DNA from: CAZWEZ01 sp964632795
GTDB lineage: Bacteria; Pseudomonadota; Alphaproteobacteria; Rhodospirillales; 2-02-FULL-58-16
NCBI GenBank assembly: GCA_964632795.1
Contig: CAZWEZ010000004.1
Location: forward strand, 1 to 64,000
Length of the DNA stretch: 64,000 nucleotides
Direction of reading: 5' to 3'
Shown: positions 42,115-53,528 of the stretch, in pieces
Layout: each line of letters starts with the position of its first letter
Numbering within the stretch: position 1 is the first letter of the stretch
Program-made: the position numbers and the translations under genes
Notes under the pieces: generated by a model
Database searches by the model: none
The model's input: only the letters and a program-made list of their open reading frames with translations
Told to the model about the DNA's origin: nothing

Positions 42115-43476
42115 TTAATCCTCTCGCAACGACCTGTCGATGCTCCGGGAGAGTGGATTCAGGATATAGTCCAGCAACGTCCGCTCTCCTGTAATAATCA
42201 TGACCTCGGCCTGCATTCCGGAGACGAGTTCAGCATCATTCAACGCTTCCAATGCCTCGTCGGGGAGGCTTATCCGCGCGAGAAAGTAACTTTTTCCGGA
42301 GGTTTCATCGGTCAGGCGGTCAGCCGAAACGGATGCTACGATCCCTTCCACCGGCACGGTGTCCCGCCTGCTAAACGCTGTGAACCGGACTTCCGCCTTC
42401 TGGCCAATATGGACCACGTCTATGTCATTTGGGTCGATCTGAGCCGAGATCACCAGACGGTCCTGGCTGGGGACGATATCCAGGATCGGGGCTCCCGGAG
42501 AGATCACACCCTCGCGAGTGTAGACCTGGAGGGCAACCACCGTGCCGTCCAGCGGCGCCCGGATGACCGTCCGCTTGAGGATGTCCTGGGAGGCAAGCAT
42601 CCGTTCCTCGAGGTCGAACAGCTCCGACTGGACTTCGCGGTGCTGTTCGACGACCTCGCCGATCATGGCCGCCTTCAATTCGATGATCTGGAGGCGGGTC
42701 TCGCCGATGCTCTGCTTGATGCGGGCGATGTTGGCCTCGTTCTGGCTGCGGTTCCCCTCGATCTCGGCGGCCAGCCTCTGCAGCGCCAGCAGGCGGGGTT
42801 TCTCGGCCAGGCCCTTGTCGAACAGGGTCTGAACGTCCCCGATCTCTTCGAGGATCAGGGCCAGTTGCTTGTTCTCGGACCCGATCTGCCCCTTGAGGCC
42901 GACGATCTCCTCGGAGAACTGGGCGATCCGCTGTTTGAGGATCGCCGCCTGGGTATCGAGGGACTTGCGGCGGGCCTCGAAGATCTTGGTCTGGCCGGCG
43001 ATGACGTCGGCCTTCGCGGGGTCGTCGTCGTCGAGCAGCCACTGGGGGAACTCGATTGCCCGCGTACCGTCGCGTTCCGCGACCAGGCGGGCTTCCAGGG
43101 CGCCGGCCGCCATCTTCCGCCCCCGCAGCAGGTCGAGCGTCGCCCGGGCCTGGGTATCGTCGAGCTCGATGAGGATCTGGCCCATGGTCACCGTGTCGCC
43201 GTCGCGGACCTTGATGTCCTTGATGATCCCCCCTTCAAGGTGTTGAACCGTCTTGCGGTTGGTATCAACTCTGACAACACCTGGCGCAATCGCTGCACTG
43301 TCCAGCGGAGCCAGGGCGGACCAACCTCCGAATACACCAAAGAACAAGGCGATCACGACAAAACCAGCCTTGACGGGGCCTCCCAGTCCAGGTTTGTCGT
43401 TCTTCCCAGGCCCTTTCCCCCGGGATGGCGGAGGAATTGTTGTCGCCTGGGTCGGACTATGGTTCACATGTTCCAT
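42115..43476 (-). CDS. Type I secretion membrane fusion protein, HlyD family
   Basis: A 453-residue adaptor. A Pro/Gly-rich cytoplasmic start leads to one membrane helix (about 37-56). Then come the lipoyl half-motif HLEGGIIKDIKVRDGDTVTM, a long coiled-coil hairpin (about 100-290) and the second half-motif IRAPLDGTVVALQVYTREGVI. It ends in a beta-barrel and SGMQAEVMIITGERTLLDYI. It bridges the inner-membrane ABC exporter and an outer-membrane TolC protein, which is not encoded nearby. ATG 43476 was chosen. It lies seven bases downstream of the ABC gene. Confidence 0.92.
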   Translation of the reverse strand: MEHVNHSPTQATTIPPPSRGKGPGKNDKPGLGGPVKAGFVVIALFFGVFGGWSALAPLDSAAIAPGVVRVDTNRKTVQHLEGGIIKDIKVRDGDTVTMGQILIELDDTQARATLDLLRGRKMAAGALEARLVAERDGTRAIEFPQWLLDDDDPAKADVIAGQTKIFEARRKSLDTQAAILKQRIAQFSEEIVGLKGQIGSENKQLALILEEIGDVQTLFDKGLAEKPRLLALQRLAAEIEGNRSQNEANIARIKQSIGETRLQIIELKAAMIGEVVEQHREVQSELFDLEERMLASQDILKRTVIRAPLDGTVVALQVYTREGVISPGAPILDIVPSQDRLVISAQIDPNDIDVVHIGQKAEVRFTAFSRRDTVPVEGIVASVSADRLTDETSGKSYFLARISLPDEALEALNDAELVSGMQAEVMIITGERTLLDYILNPLSRSIDRSLRED

Positions 43477-43483
43477 TCTCAAG

Positions 43484-45229
43484 CTATTCCTTGACAAGTA
43501 ATGGCCTGCCGTGAGCCTCGGGGCGTTCGCTTGACTGGAGTGCCGCCAACTTTGGGATGATTTCGTTCCTAGGCCCAAACGCTTGGATCGACCCCTCGCG
43601 TAACACCAGGACCTTGTCCGTGTTCTGCAGAATGCTTGGCCTATGGGCGATTGAGACAACAGTTACGCCCTTTTCCTTGAGGATACGAAGGGCTCTTATC
43701 AGGGCTTCCTCACCCTCGTTATCCAGATTGGCGTTTGGTTCGTCGAGCACGACGAACTTCGGTTCGCCATACATCGCCCGGGCCAATGCAATTCGTTGTC
43801 GTTGACCTCCAGAGAGCGCGGCGCCGCCCTCACCAATCTCCGTGTCGTAGCCTTTGGGCAGACGAAGGATCATTTCGTGTACGCCGGCGAGTTGGGCCGC
43901 CGAAACCACCGCATCGGGATCACCCTCGCCCATACGTGCAATATTCTCTGCAACGCCACCACCGAAGAGTTCAATATCCTGAGGCAGATAGCCGATGTGA
44001 GGGCCCCGGTCCGCCGAGTCCCACTGCGCCACGTCCATGTCGTCCAAACGGACATGACCGGCACGTGGCACGAGGTTGCCGACAAGAAGCCGCGCAAGTG
44101 TCGTCTTTCCCGCGGCTGTTGGCCCTATCAGGCCGAGTGCCTCGCCTGGCTCAAGATCGAATGCGACGGCCCGGATGGTCGGTTCGGAAGCTCCCGGGTG
44201 GATGAAACTCACTCCTTCCACCGTCACTCGCCCGCTTGGCGCGGGCAAAGGCATGGTCTGCTTGCCGAAAGGCGTTTCGTCCAATTGCCGTTTGAGTCTC
44301 TCGTAGGCGCTTCGAGCGGCGACAATCGACTTCCACGAAGCTATTGCCTGTTCCACCGGTGCCAACGCTCTTCCCATGAGAATAGAGCCCGCAATCATGG
44401 CGCCTGGAGTGAGTTCGTTGTGGATGACCAGCCAGGCACCAACACTGAGAATCCCGACCTGCAGGATCAACCGGAAGAATTTCGAGACTGCCGTCAAGGC
44501 CCCGCTTCGGTCACTGGCTTGTGCTTGCAGGACCAAGGATTGGGCGTTCCGGGACTGCCAGCGGCGAACCACGCTGGGCATCATGCCCATCGCCTCGATG
44601 ACATCGGCGTTGCGGACCGTTGCCTGGGCGAATTGGAGAGCCTTGATCGACTCCGCCCCCGAGTGTGCCAGGAGTTTTCGGGTCGCAAGTTCATTGGTTA
44701 TGGCGAGGCAAAATAGAGCAACGGCGCCGGCCAGCGAGAACCAGCCCAAAAGAGGATGCAACATGAATATCACCGCCAGGAAAATCGGTGTCCATGGGGC
44801 ATCGATGATCGGGAAAATGCTGGGGCCGGAGAGGAATGTTCTGAAGGCGTTGAGGTCCCTGAGTCCCTGAATTGTCGGATCGCTACCCTTCCGTAATGTG
44901 GCAGCGATGCTCCCCATCAGGACCGGGCCGCCGAGACTCGAATCCAGCCATGTGCTCACTCGTACGAGCACGAGGCTCCGGAACAGCTCCAACGCCGCCA
45001 TCACTAAAAGGGCGAAGCCCGCAATAAGCATAAGCATGGAAAGGGTGTCCGTGCTCCGGCTGGAGAGCACGCGGTCGAAGACCTGGAGCATGAAAAGCGG
45101 TGCCGTCAGCATCAACAGGTTGATGCAAAGACTGAACAGAACGATGGCGCCGAAGACCCGCTTGCAAGCCGTCAGGGAGTCCCGCAACAGCGGATTGACT
45201 GGTCCTTTGACGATGTCGCCAGCTTTCAT
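43484..45229 (-). CDS. Type I secretion ABC transporter (permease-ATPase fusion)
   Basis: A 581-residue exporter of the PrtD type without an N-terminal C39-like domain. The membrane domain spans roughly 20-300 (APLFMLQVFDRVLSSRSTDT). The ATPase has Walker A GPTAAGKTT, signature LSGGQRQR, Walker B FVVLDEPNANLD and SIAHRPS. It exports the RTX protein encoded just upstream. ATG 45229 follows GGGGGCGCGG; ATG 45241 is possible. Gene order adhesin, ABC, HlyD is the usual one. Confidence 0.92.
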   Translation of the reverse strand: MKAGDIVKGPVNPLLRDSLTACKRVFGAIVLFSLCINLLMLTAPLFMLQVFDRVLSSRSTDTLSMLMLIAGFALLVMAALELFRSLVLVRVSTWLDSSLGGPVLMGSIAATLRKGSDPTIQGLRDLNAFRTFLSGPSIFPIIDAPWTPIFLAVIFMLHPLLGWFSLAGAVALFCLAITNELATRKLLAHSGAESIKALQFAQATVRNADVIEAMGMMPSVVRRWQSRNAQSLVLQAQASDRSGALTAVSKFFRLILQVGILSVGAWLVIHNELTPGAMIAGSILMGRALAPVEQAIASWKSIVAARSAYERLKRQLDETPFGKQTMPLPAPSGRVTVEGVSFIHPGASEPTIRAVAFDLEPGEALGLIGPTAAGKTTLARLLVGNLVPRAGHVRLDDMDVAQWDSADRGPHIGYLPQDIELFGGGVAENIARMGEGDPDAVVSAAQLAGVHEMILRLPKGYDTEIGEGGAALSGGQRQRIALARAMYGEPKFVVLDEPNANLDNEGEEALIRALRILKEKGVTVVSIAHRPSILQNTDKVLVLREGSIQAFGPRNEIIPKLAALQSSERPEAHGRPLLVKE

Positions 45230-45330
45230 CCGCGCCCCCATGAAATAAGGTTCGTTTCCGGTAGGCGGCAAGCCCTATGCGCACCGTCACCGAGGCGGAT
45301 GACAACAATCATAGCCGATTTATGCCGGGT

Positions 45331-48300
45331 TTACACGAAGAGGTCGTTGGGATCGACCAGGCCACTGACCCCGAGCAGCGTCACCGATCCTCCGTCATCG
45401 AGGGCGACGATGGTGTCGAGCGCGGCGTCGCCGTTGACATCCGTCTCCGACGTTCCCGCCAGCCCGACGCCATCCTCGAGAAGCAGGACGTCGTCGATGA
45501 GATCGAAGTCGGTAACCGTGTCGCTGCCCGTATTGGCGCCGAAGACGAAGGTGTCGTCGCCATAACCGCCGGTGAGAACGTCGTCGCCCGTGCCGCCGGC
45601 CAGTCGGTCGTTCCCGGAATTGCCGATCAACGTGTCGCCGCCGGCGAGCCCGTCTAGGGTGTCGTTGCCCGAATCGCCGGCCAACGTGTCGTTCCCCGAC
45701 GTTCCGACAAGGGCCTGGTCCGCAGCCTGGCCATCGACGAAGACCGTGAAGTTGGTCGATGAAGAGGCCGTATCGCCGTTCGAAGCTTCCTCGGCGGTTG
45801 CCGTTACCGTCAGTTGGTATTCCCCGCTGGCATCCGCCGGCAGGTTCAGGGTCAAGCCAGCGAGGTCGGCGGAATCGAGCGCCCACGTGCCGCCGCCGGT
45901 ATCGGTTCCGGCCGATAGGGTCGCACCGTCGGGCATGCCGGAAATGGTGATGGAGGCAATGCTCTCGGAGCCATCCGTGTCGGCAACCGCGGCCGAGATA
46001 TCGAGTGCCGCCGTCGCCGGTTCGCCGCCGCCGCCGCCCGAGCCCTCGTAGATTTTCGCGAACACGCCAGTACCGTCGCCGTCGCCGGACGTCCAGGTGA
46101 CGACGAAACCGCCGTCGTCGCGCGCCGATATCGATGCCAGGCGCTGGTCACCGGCCGTGATATCGTTGACCTGGAATTCCTCGACCAAGCCGCCTTGCGA
46201 ATCGTAACGCCGCGCCATCAGGGCGGTCCCGCTGTTATCCTGGCCTTGCGACTGCCATGAAATGAGGTAACCGCCGTCGGTGAGCGCCTCGACATCGGGG
46301 TATGTCTGTGTGCCCGCCGTGAACGACGCGTTAACCAGAAATTCACCGCCGACCGGGATGCCGTTGGCATTGAAACGCTGGCCGAAAACGTCCGCATCGG
46401 TGGCGGTCGTATCGGTGCTCGACTGCCAGGTCACGACGAAACCGCCGTCGATGAGCGCGGCGACGGTCACCGCCCCCTGCTCGCCCTGCCAATGGGTGTT
46501 GATCCGGAATTCGTTGGTAACAGGGTTGCCGTTGGCATCGTAACGCCGGCCGAATACGCCTCCGAGGCTTCCGTCCTGAAGGTACGACCGCCAAGTAACC
46601 ACGTAGCCGCCATCGGCGAGCGCCGCGATATCCGGGTCGGTTTGATCTTCGTAACCATTTACGTTGACCTGGAATTCGTTGCCGATCCTATTCCCAGCAG
46701 CATCGTAATGTCGGGCGTAAATGCCGGAATGGGTCTGGTCCTGGCCATTCGTCATCCAGGTGACGACGAAATTGCCGTTGCTAAGTGTTGCCACACTAGG
46801 ATTGTTCTGCCAGCTGCCCACGTACGAATTGACCTGGAACTCGACGCCCGCCGCAATGCCGTCGCTATCGTAGCGTTGGCCAAAAACACCCGTGCTGGAG
46901 CCATCCTGGTCGTCCGAAGTCCAGGTGATGACGAAGCCGCCGTCGTGCAGCGCAGTGCCCGAAGGTGTGGACTGATAACTCGAAGTGTCGGTGCTGACAT
47001 GGAACTCATTGCCGACCGTACGGCCGGCCGCATCGTAGCGTTGGCCGTAGATACCCCAACTGTCGCCGTCCTGGGCCCACGATTGCCAGGTAATGACGAA
47101 ACCGCCATCTTCGAGCGTGATGACGTTGGATATCTGCTGGTCGTTGTCCGTGGTCGTGTTGACCTGGAATTCGTCCTCGGTGGCCAACTGGGTTCCTGTC
47201 GAGGTTCCAGCGACCGTGATCACATTGGCGGCGCTTACAGCCGGTGCGTCGGCCACCGCCTCGACATTGACGGTTACCGTGGCGGTATCGGTGCCGCCGT
47301 TGCCGTCGGAGACCGTATAGGTGAAGGTGGCGTCGCCCGAGAAATCGGCGTCCGGCGTGAACACCACGTTGCCTTCGGTATCCAGCGTCGCCGATCCATT
47401 AACACCGTCTTGGACCGACTGGATGGTGAGCGTATCGCCATCCACGTCGGTGTCGTTGGCCAGAAGATCGGCGGCAAGGAGGGTCAGCGGCGTGTCCTCG
47501 TCCGTATGGCCGGCGACCTCGAGCTCGACGACGTAACCACCCATCAGGGTGGTGCCGGACTGGTCGTTCCACGTGCCACCGGAGCCAATGTGCAGGAAAT
47601 CTTCGTTGCCTTGGTAGTCATCCGGCTGGTTCACGAGCCAGTTGGTGTATTCGCCGCTCGGCGCGGAGCCGTTACTTTGACCGACCCAGAATGTGGTGCC
47701 GGCCTCGGGCCCGGTGACCCACTGCCACGTACCTTCGTTGGCCTCGTCGCTGGCACCCAGCCAAGCTTGCCCATCGACCAGACCGCTGATGAAAGTGTTT
47801 TCCTCGGCCGAGGTGATGGTGGCCAGATAGCCGCCCATATCCTCGGCGGCTGTCTTGGCCCCGGACCACAACGTGCTGCTGTAACCGGCGTAGACGTACT
47901 TGTAGTAATGGCCGTTGTCGGGATTGAGCGAGAAGCCCGTCAGGTCGACCGCGGCGCCGGCGCTGTCGGCCACCGCCACCGGATCGTCGTTGACCGGGGT
48001 GACGGTTACGCTCACCGTCGCCGTATCGGTGCCGCCGTTACCGTCGGAGACCGTGTAATCAAAGCTGGCATCGCCGCTGAAGTCCGCCTGAGGCGTGAAC
48101 ACCACGTTGCCGTTAGCGTCCAGCGCCACCGATCCGCCGGAAACGTTGGCGAAGGACTCGACGTTGAGCGAATCACCGTCGATATCGGTGTCGTTGGCCA
48201 AGACATTGATGGTGATCGGCGTGTCCTCGTCGGTCGAGGACGTTTCTCCAACCGCGACGGGCGCATCGTTCTGACCCCGCACGGTGACCGTGACCGTGGC

Positions 48301-51300
48301 GGTATCGGAGGCTCCCTGGCTGTCGGTCAGCGTGTAGGTAAAGGTATCGGCTAGCGTCTCGCCATTGGCCAACGCCTGCAATGTGGCCGAACCGGTCGGG
48401 TCGTACTGCAACGTACCGTCGGCATTCTGGGTGATCGCCGCACCCGAGGCGCTTAGCGCATCGAAGCCTGAGATCGTCGGTGGGTCGTTCGCGTCCGCAT
48501 CGCTGTCATTGGCCAGAACGTCAATGGCGATCGAGGTGTCCTCGGTCACGTTGTTATGAGAGAGATCAACGTTATCCAGGAAGATATAGGAGTACTCACT
48601 CGACGACATGTCGAAACGCACATCATCGACATTCATCCATGCACCGCTACCGAAGCTATATGTCTGATAGGCCGAAGTCGACAGCGACAGCACCTGACTC
48701 GCCACCTGAACCCCGTCGTCATAGCCTAGGATCGTGATGTTGTGGTTATTGGAATATGATCTTGCCCGGAAGCTGTTCAGCGAGAAGTCATCGCCGTCCA
48801 CCCGGCGGAGCGCACCGTCCGAACCATCGACGCCGTTGTTGTAGTAATACGTGTAGGCCATCGTATTGTCGCCGTCGCCATAGCCAGACGGATAATAGGT
48901 AAACCCAGGCAGCGCATAGCCCTGGTAGTTCCCAAGGTTCACCGAGCCGTTGAAATCAAGAACAACGCTCTCGCCGCCGCCAACATCAACATCATCAACC
49001 GCTATAGGCGCATCGTTGCGGCCCTCGACGGTGACGGTCGCCGTCGAGGTCGACGTGGTGCCGTGGTTGTCCGACATGGTGTAGGTCAGCACCACCGCCG
49101 CCGATTCGCCAACGGCGAGGGAGTCGTAGGCCGTGCCAGGATCGTAGACCACCTGGTTGGAAACCGCGTCAACGCTCGCAACGCCCAGGCCGCTCGTCAC
49201 CGCCGCCGTGTCAACCGTGTGGCTGTCGCTGGTGTCGACGTCGGTGTCGTTGGCCAGAACGTCGATGGAAATGCTCGCGTTCTCGGCCGTCGTCGCCGTG
49301 TCCACATTGGCCACCGGGCCGTCGTTGCGGCCCTCGACAGTCACCGTCAGGGTGTTGGCGACGTTCACGTAGCTGTCGTTGACGTTGTAGGTGAAGGTCA
49401 GGACCGCGCTCTCGCCCTCGGCCAGGTGGTCGAACTGGGTCGGATCGAGGGTGAAGGTGGCGCCGTTCACCGTGAACTGGGCCGACGGGCCGCCGCTCTG
49501 GCTGAGGGAATTGACGCTCAGCACGGCACCGTTATCCACGTCGTCGGCGCTCGACAGCAGATCGACCGAGAGAATGCCGGCGGTCTCGCCGCCCAGCTCG
49601 GTCAGGGTGTCGGCCAGGAAGGCTTCCCGGTACGGCTGGTCGAGCTGGTTGAGGTCGAAGCCCCAGGTCGCCGCCGTGTAGTTTGTCTCCTGGTTGACCG
49701 TCGCGATATCGTTGGCTCCACCCCGGCCGGTCAGTTCCATCATCATGGTCGCCGTCGGCGCGGCGGTCTGGAAGGCGCTGAGCATGGTGCCGCCGTAAGC
49801 GCCGCCCGCCCACGGAGACAGCGTGTACGTCCCGCCTGGCCCGTTGGCCGGAGTCCCACCGCCGATCCCAGGCATGTTGTAGTTCCAACTGGTCAGCCCC
49901 AGGTACTGGTTGGCGAAGGTGGCGGCGTAAGGTTCGGAATACAAGTCGTGACCGCCCGCGTACAGCAGGTTGCCGCCGCCGTTCAGGTAGGAACTCATCG
50001 TCGCGATGTTCTCGCCGGTCAGGTTGGTGTATGCCTGGTCGCCGATCGACCAGATGACGATGTCGTAGTCGGCCAGGTCGGTCACCGGATCGCCGTAGGC
50101 GGAGATGGCCTCGTAGTCGTACGTGTAATCGAGAGCCTCCAAGTGTGTGAACCAGGTCGACTCCCCGGCCAAACCGCGGTCGTCGTCGACGAACAGGATC
50201 GAAGTGCCATGCGCGTCCTCGTGCGTCGCCGCCGACAGCGCCGAGACGCTCGGCGCGTCGTTGGCCCCGGTGATGGTGATGGTCACCGAGCTCGGCGTGC
50301 CGTCAACACTGGTGACGTTGTAGGTCTCGGAGACCGAGTTGCCCACGTTCAGGCTGTCGAAGGCGCTGTTGGCCGTGAATGTCCAGGCCCCGGCCGCGTC
50401 AATCGAGAAGTCGCCAATGGCGCCGCTAACCGAGGACTGCGTGAAGGCGTTGTCCGGGTTGTCGACATCCGTGCTGGTCAAGGTGCCGCCGGTGCTCAAC
50501 GCCGTATTGGTCTCGGACAAGGCAACGGTCGCGCTGCTCACCGTGGCCGCGTCGTTGGTGCCGTTGATGGTGATTTGCACCGAGCTCGGCGTGCCGTCAA
50601 CACTGGCGACGCCATAGGTCTCGGAGACCGAATCGCCCACGTTCAGGCTGTCGAAGGCGCTGTTGGCCGTGAACGTCCAGGCGCCGCCGGCGGTGATGTC
50701 GAAGGTGCCGATGCTGCCGACGATCGAGGCTGCCGTGAAGGCGTTGTCGTCGTTGTCGACATCCGTGCTGGTCAAGGTGCCGCCGGTGCTCAACGCCGCA
50801 TCGGTCTCGTTCAAGACAACGATCGCGCTGCTCACCGTGGCCGCGTCGTTGGTGCCGTTGATGGTGATCGTCACCGAGCTCGGCGTGCCGTCCACACTGG
50901 CGACGGTGTAGGTCTCGGTGACCGAGTTGCCCACGTTCAGGCCGTCGAAGGCTGAGTTGGCCGTGAACGTCCAGGCCCCGGTCGCGCCAATCGCGAAGGT
51001 GCCGATGCTGCCGACGATCGAGGACGCCGCGAAGGCGTTGTCGTCGTTGTCGACATCCGTGCTGGTCAAGGTGCCACCGGTGCTCAACGCCGCATCGGTC
51101 TCGGACAAGGCAACGGTCGCGCTGCTCACCGTGGCCGCGTCGTTGGTGCCGGTGATGGTGATCGTCACCGAGCTCGACGACGCCGCGCCGTGGTTGTCCG
51201 ACATAGTGTAGTCGATAACGACCGTGGCGCTCTCGCCGACCGCCAGATAGTCAAAGTCGGTTCCGGGTTGCCATTCAACTTGGTTGCCGACGATAGCCAC

Positions 51301-53056
51301 TGTGCCCTGGCCGGCAGGCACACTGACGGTGTCGACCGTGTGGGTGTCGCTCAAATCGACATCGGTGTCGTTGGCCAGCACGTCGACGGTGATCGACGCG
51401 TTCTCGTCGGTGGTCGCGGTGTCGGTGACGGCGACCGGGCCGTCGTTGGTGCCGGTGACGGTCAGCGTCAATGTCGAGGACGACGACGCGTTGTGATTGT
51501 CGCTCATGGTGTAGTCGATGGTGACCGTGGCCGATTCGCCCACCGCCAGGTAGTCGAAGTCGGTTCCAGGCTGCCATTCAACTTGGCTGCCGACGATAGC
51601 CACTGTGCCCTGGCCGGCAGGCACACTGACGGTGTCGACCGTNNNNNNNNNNNNNNNNNNNNNNNNNNNNNNNNNNNNNNNNNNNNNNNNNNNNNNNNNN
51701 NNNNNNNNNNNNNNNNNNNNNNNNNNNNNNNNNNNNNNNNNNGTGGGTGTCGCTCAAATCGACATCGGTGTCGTTGGCCAGCACGTTGACAGTGATCGAC
51801 GCGTTCTCGTCGGTGGTCGCGGTGTCGGTGACGGCAATGGGGCCGTCGTTGGTCCCGGTCACCGTGATCGCCACGGTGGCGCTCGACGACGCCCCGTGGT
51901 TGTCCGACATGGTGTAGGTGAGCTCGACCGAGGCTTGCTCGCCGTCGGCCAGGAACTGATACGCGCTCGGGTCGTAGGCGATCTGGTTGCCGGTGATCGA
52001 GGCCGATCCCAGGCCGGCGGTGACGCTGACCGAATCGATGGTGTGGGTGTCGGAGAGATCGACGTCGGTATCGTTGGCCAGAACGTCGACAACGATGGCG
52101 GTGTCTTCGTCGGTGCCGGCACTGTCCACATTGGCGACCGGGCCGTCGTTGGTGCCGGTGATAGTTATCGTCGCCGTCGCGGTGCTGGTATCGCCATCCG
52201 CATCGGTGACCGTGTATTCGAAGGAGTCGATCGCCGTCTCACCCTCTGCCAGCGAATCAAGACTCGGATCGGGCGTATAGGTGAATGTCCCGTCCGAGTT
52301 GAAGACGATGGAGCCCAGCGTCGGACCGCTGGTCAGGGAGACATCCTTTACATAGTCGGGCACTTCGTCGGCGCCGTTACCGTTGTCGGCGAGGACATTG
52401 CCGCTGACGGAGTTGTCTTCGTCAATGGAAAAACTGTCGTCTATGGCCGTCACCGCTTCATCGGCGGGATTCGTTTCGACGCCATCGACCGTTATGCGAA
52501 GAGCTTCCCAGTTGCTGACCGTCAGTCCAAAAGCCGTAAACTCAAACGCGACGTTGTCGGCTTCACCGGTGTTCTGGTTGACGTGATCAACGAGGAACTG
52601 GCGGTATCTGGCGAGATCGTCCTGGAATACGGGGTCGAGCCACTCGTTCAGGGTCATCTCGATCAACAGCGTATCCGTGCCGGAGCCGCCGTCGTAGACG
52701 TCTGTTGCACCGATGTTTTCGGAAACGTTGTAGATGGCGAGATCGTCGCCGGATCCGCTTTTGACGTTATCGCTGCCGGCGCCACCATCAATGACATCAT
52801 CGCCCGATCCGGCATTGATCGTGTCATCGCCGGAGCCGCCATCGATGGTATCGTCCCCCGACCCGGCGACCAACTTGTCGTCGCCGGCGCCGCCGTCCAG
52901 CGTATCGTCACCGCTGCCGCCGATGAGTTTGTCGTCGCCGTCGCCGCCGCTCAGCGTGTCGTCGCCGGCACCGCCGATGAGTTTGTCGTTGCCGTCACCG
53001 CCACTCAGCGTATCGTCGTCGGAGACCCCACTCGTGGTACTGTCTTTAGTAGCCAT
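45331..53056 (-). CDS. Giant RTX/VCBS adhesin secreted by type I secretion (interrupted by a scaffold gap)
   Basis: A very large secreted protein, more than 2,500 residues, in two frames joined across a 100-N gap. The first ~110 residues are glycine-rich calcium nonapeptides (DDTLSGGDGDDKLIGG). Then follow cadherin/VCBS-type repeats (VLANDTDVDLSDTHT), three or more tandem 100-residue repeats at 50240-51180, a glutamine-amidotransferase-like insert (about 49560-50220), a jelly-roll-like stretch (48550-49000) and a C-type-lectin-like domain (about 47510-47960, AWLGASDEANEGTWQWVTG). About seven GGFVITWQS repeats (46030-47190) precede C-terminal RTX repeats and an acidic tail ending VDPNDLFV, the type I signal. 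It is probably a surface adhesin. Confidence 0.9.
45520..45720 (-). repeat. C-terminal RTX nonapeptide repeats
   Basis: Repeats of the form GNDTLAGDSGNDTLDGLAGG, about six copies, which bind calcium after secretion and drive folding. They lie just before the C-terminal secretion signal. Confidence 0.88.
46030..47190 (-). repeat. Tandem GGFVITWQS repeats
   Basis: About seven repeats of roughly 53 residues with the core GGFVxTWxSxxQDGxxxGxxxxRYDxxG and EFQVN spacers. The spacing is that of a blade-like or beta-propeller repeat. Divergent enough at DNA level to assemble without a gap. Confidence 0.8.
50240..51180 (-). repeat. Near-identical tandem repeats (NDAATVSSA... type)
   Basis: Three to four DNA repeats of about 285-300 bases encode GTNDAATVSSATVALSETDA-type units ending in GTPSSVTITI. 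High DNA identity between copies suggests recent duplication or gene conversion. Confidence 0.85.
51643..51742. other. Scaffold gap (100 N)
   Basis: Exactly 100 N inside the adhesin gene. Both flanks carry the same repeat (ACGGTGTCGACCGT before it, GTGGGTGTCGCTCAAATCG after it, as in the intact copies at about 51325-51360). The reading frame changes across it, so the true gap length is not 100. Probably a collapsed or unbridged repeat. Confidence 0.97.
52720..53025 (-). repeat. N-terminal RTX-like nonapeptide repeats
   Basis: About ten copies of [G/D]GDDxLxGG at the very start of the adhesin. Calcium-binding RTX repeats are usually C-terminal, so N-terminal placement is unusual. Confidence 0.85.
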
Positions 53057-53528
53057 CTTACTGGACCTCGATCAAAACTCACGAGAGCCTGCCTTCGGCT
53101 CTACCGCAAAGCCAAACTGCGTGAAAAATCACATCCTCCTGCCCAATGAGGGGAGCATGTGTCTGCATGTGTCTGATAGAACACGACGAGAATCGAGTAC
53201 GTCGCCGGTTTGAATTGCCCCAACCCACTTGCTCGCAACCCCGTCTCTGCTCGCGGCCCCGATTGCCGTTTCGGGCCTCCCCAAGCCTCGATCACTGGGT
53301 ATTAACGACTGAAATTTCAAGGGATTCTAGCGATCGACCGTGGCAACACAAGTTACAAAGTTACAATTTTATACAATTTTCCATTCAATTTCGAATACGA
53401 GGCAGTCGTGGACTCGTAGGCAAAGGGCTTGCTGCGCGTTCGGTAGTTGTTCCCAATCGTCTTGCAGGCGCTTCCGTCGACACCGTGGCGACGGGTGAAC
53501 CGAGCCGGCAGTCGGGAAATCGAAATCA
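53057..53528. other. Upstream region of the RTX adhesin
   Basis: About 470 bases with no gene. It contains the AGTTACAA tandem (53351-53366) and an AT-rich stretch with TATAAAA on the minus strand; the first ~240 bases after it could be a long leader. No clear terminator of the Crp/Fnr gene was seen. Confidence 0.5.
53351..53366 (-). promoter_or_regulatory. Tandem AGTTACAA boxes ahead of the RTX adhesin
   Basis: AGTTACAAAGTTACAA is two exact 8-bp direct repeats; on the minus strand ATTGTAACTTTGTAACT, pointing at the adhesin about 290 bases away. ATTGTAAC is shared with the boxes at 38426-38442 and 39907-39924. It lies next to TATAAAA. Weaker evidence than the other boxes. Confidence 0.4.

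Noticed and set aside
46492..50955. Long plus-strand frames across the adhesin gene
   Set aside because: Repeats in the adhesin suppress stops on the opposite strand; no independent protein motifs.
50240..51640. Regular DNA repeats that at first glance could suggest a CRISPR-like array
   Set aside because: Period is about 300 bp, repeats are coding VCBS-type units, and there are no short palindromic repeats or unique spacers.
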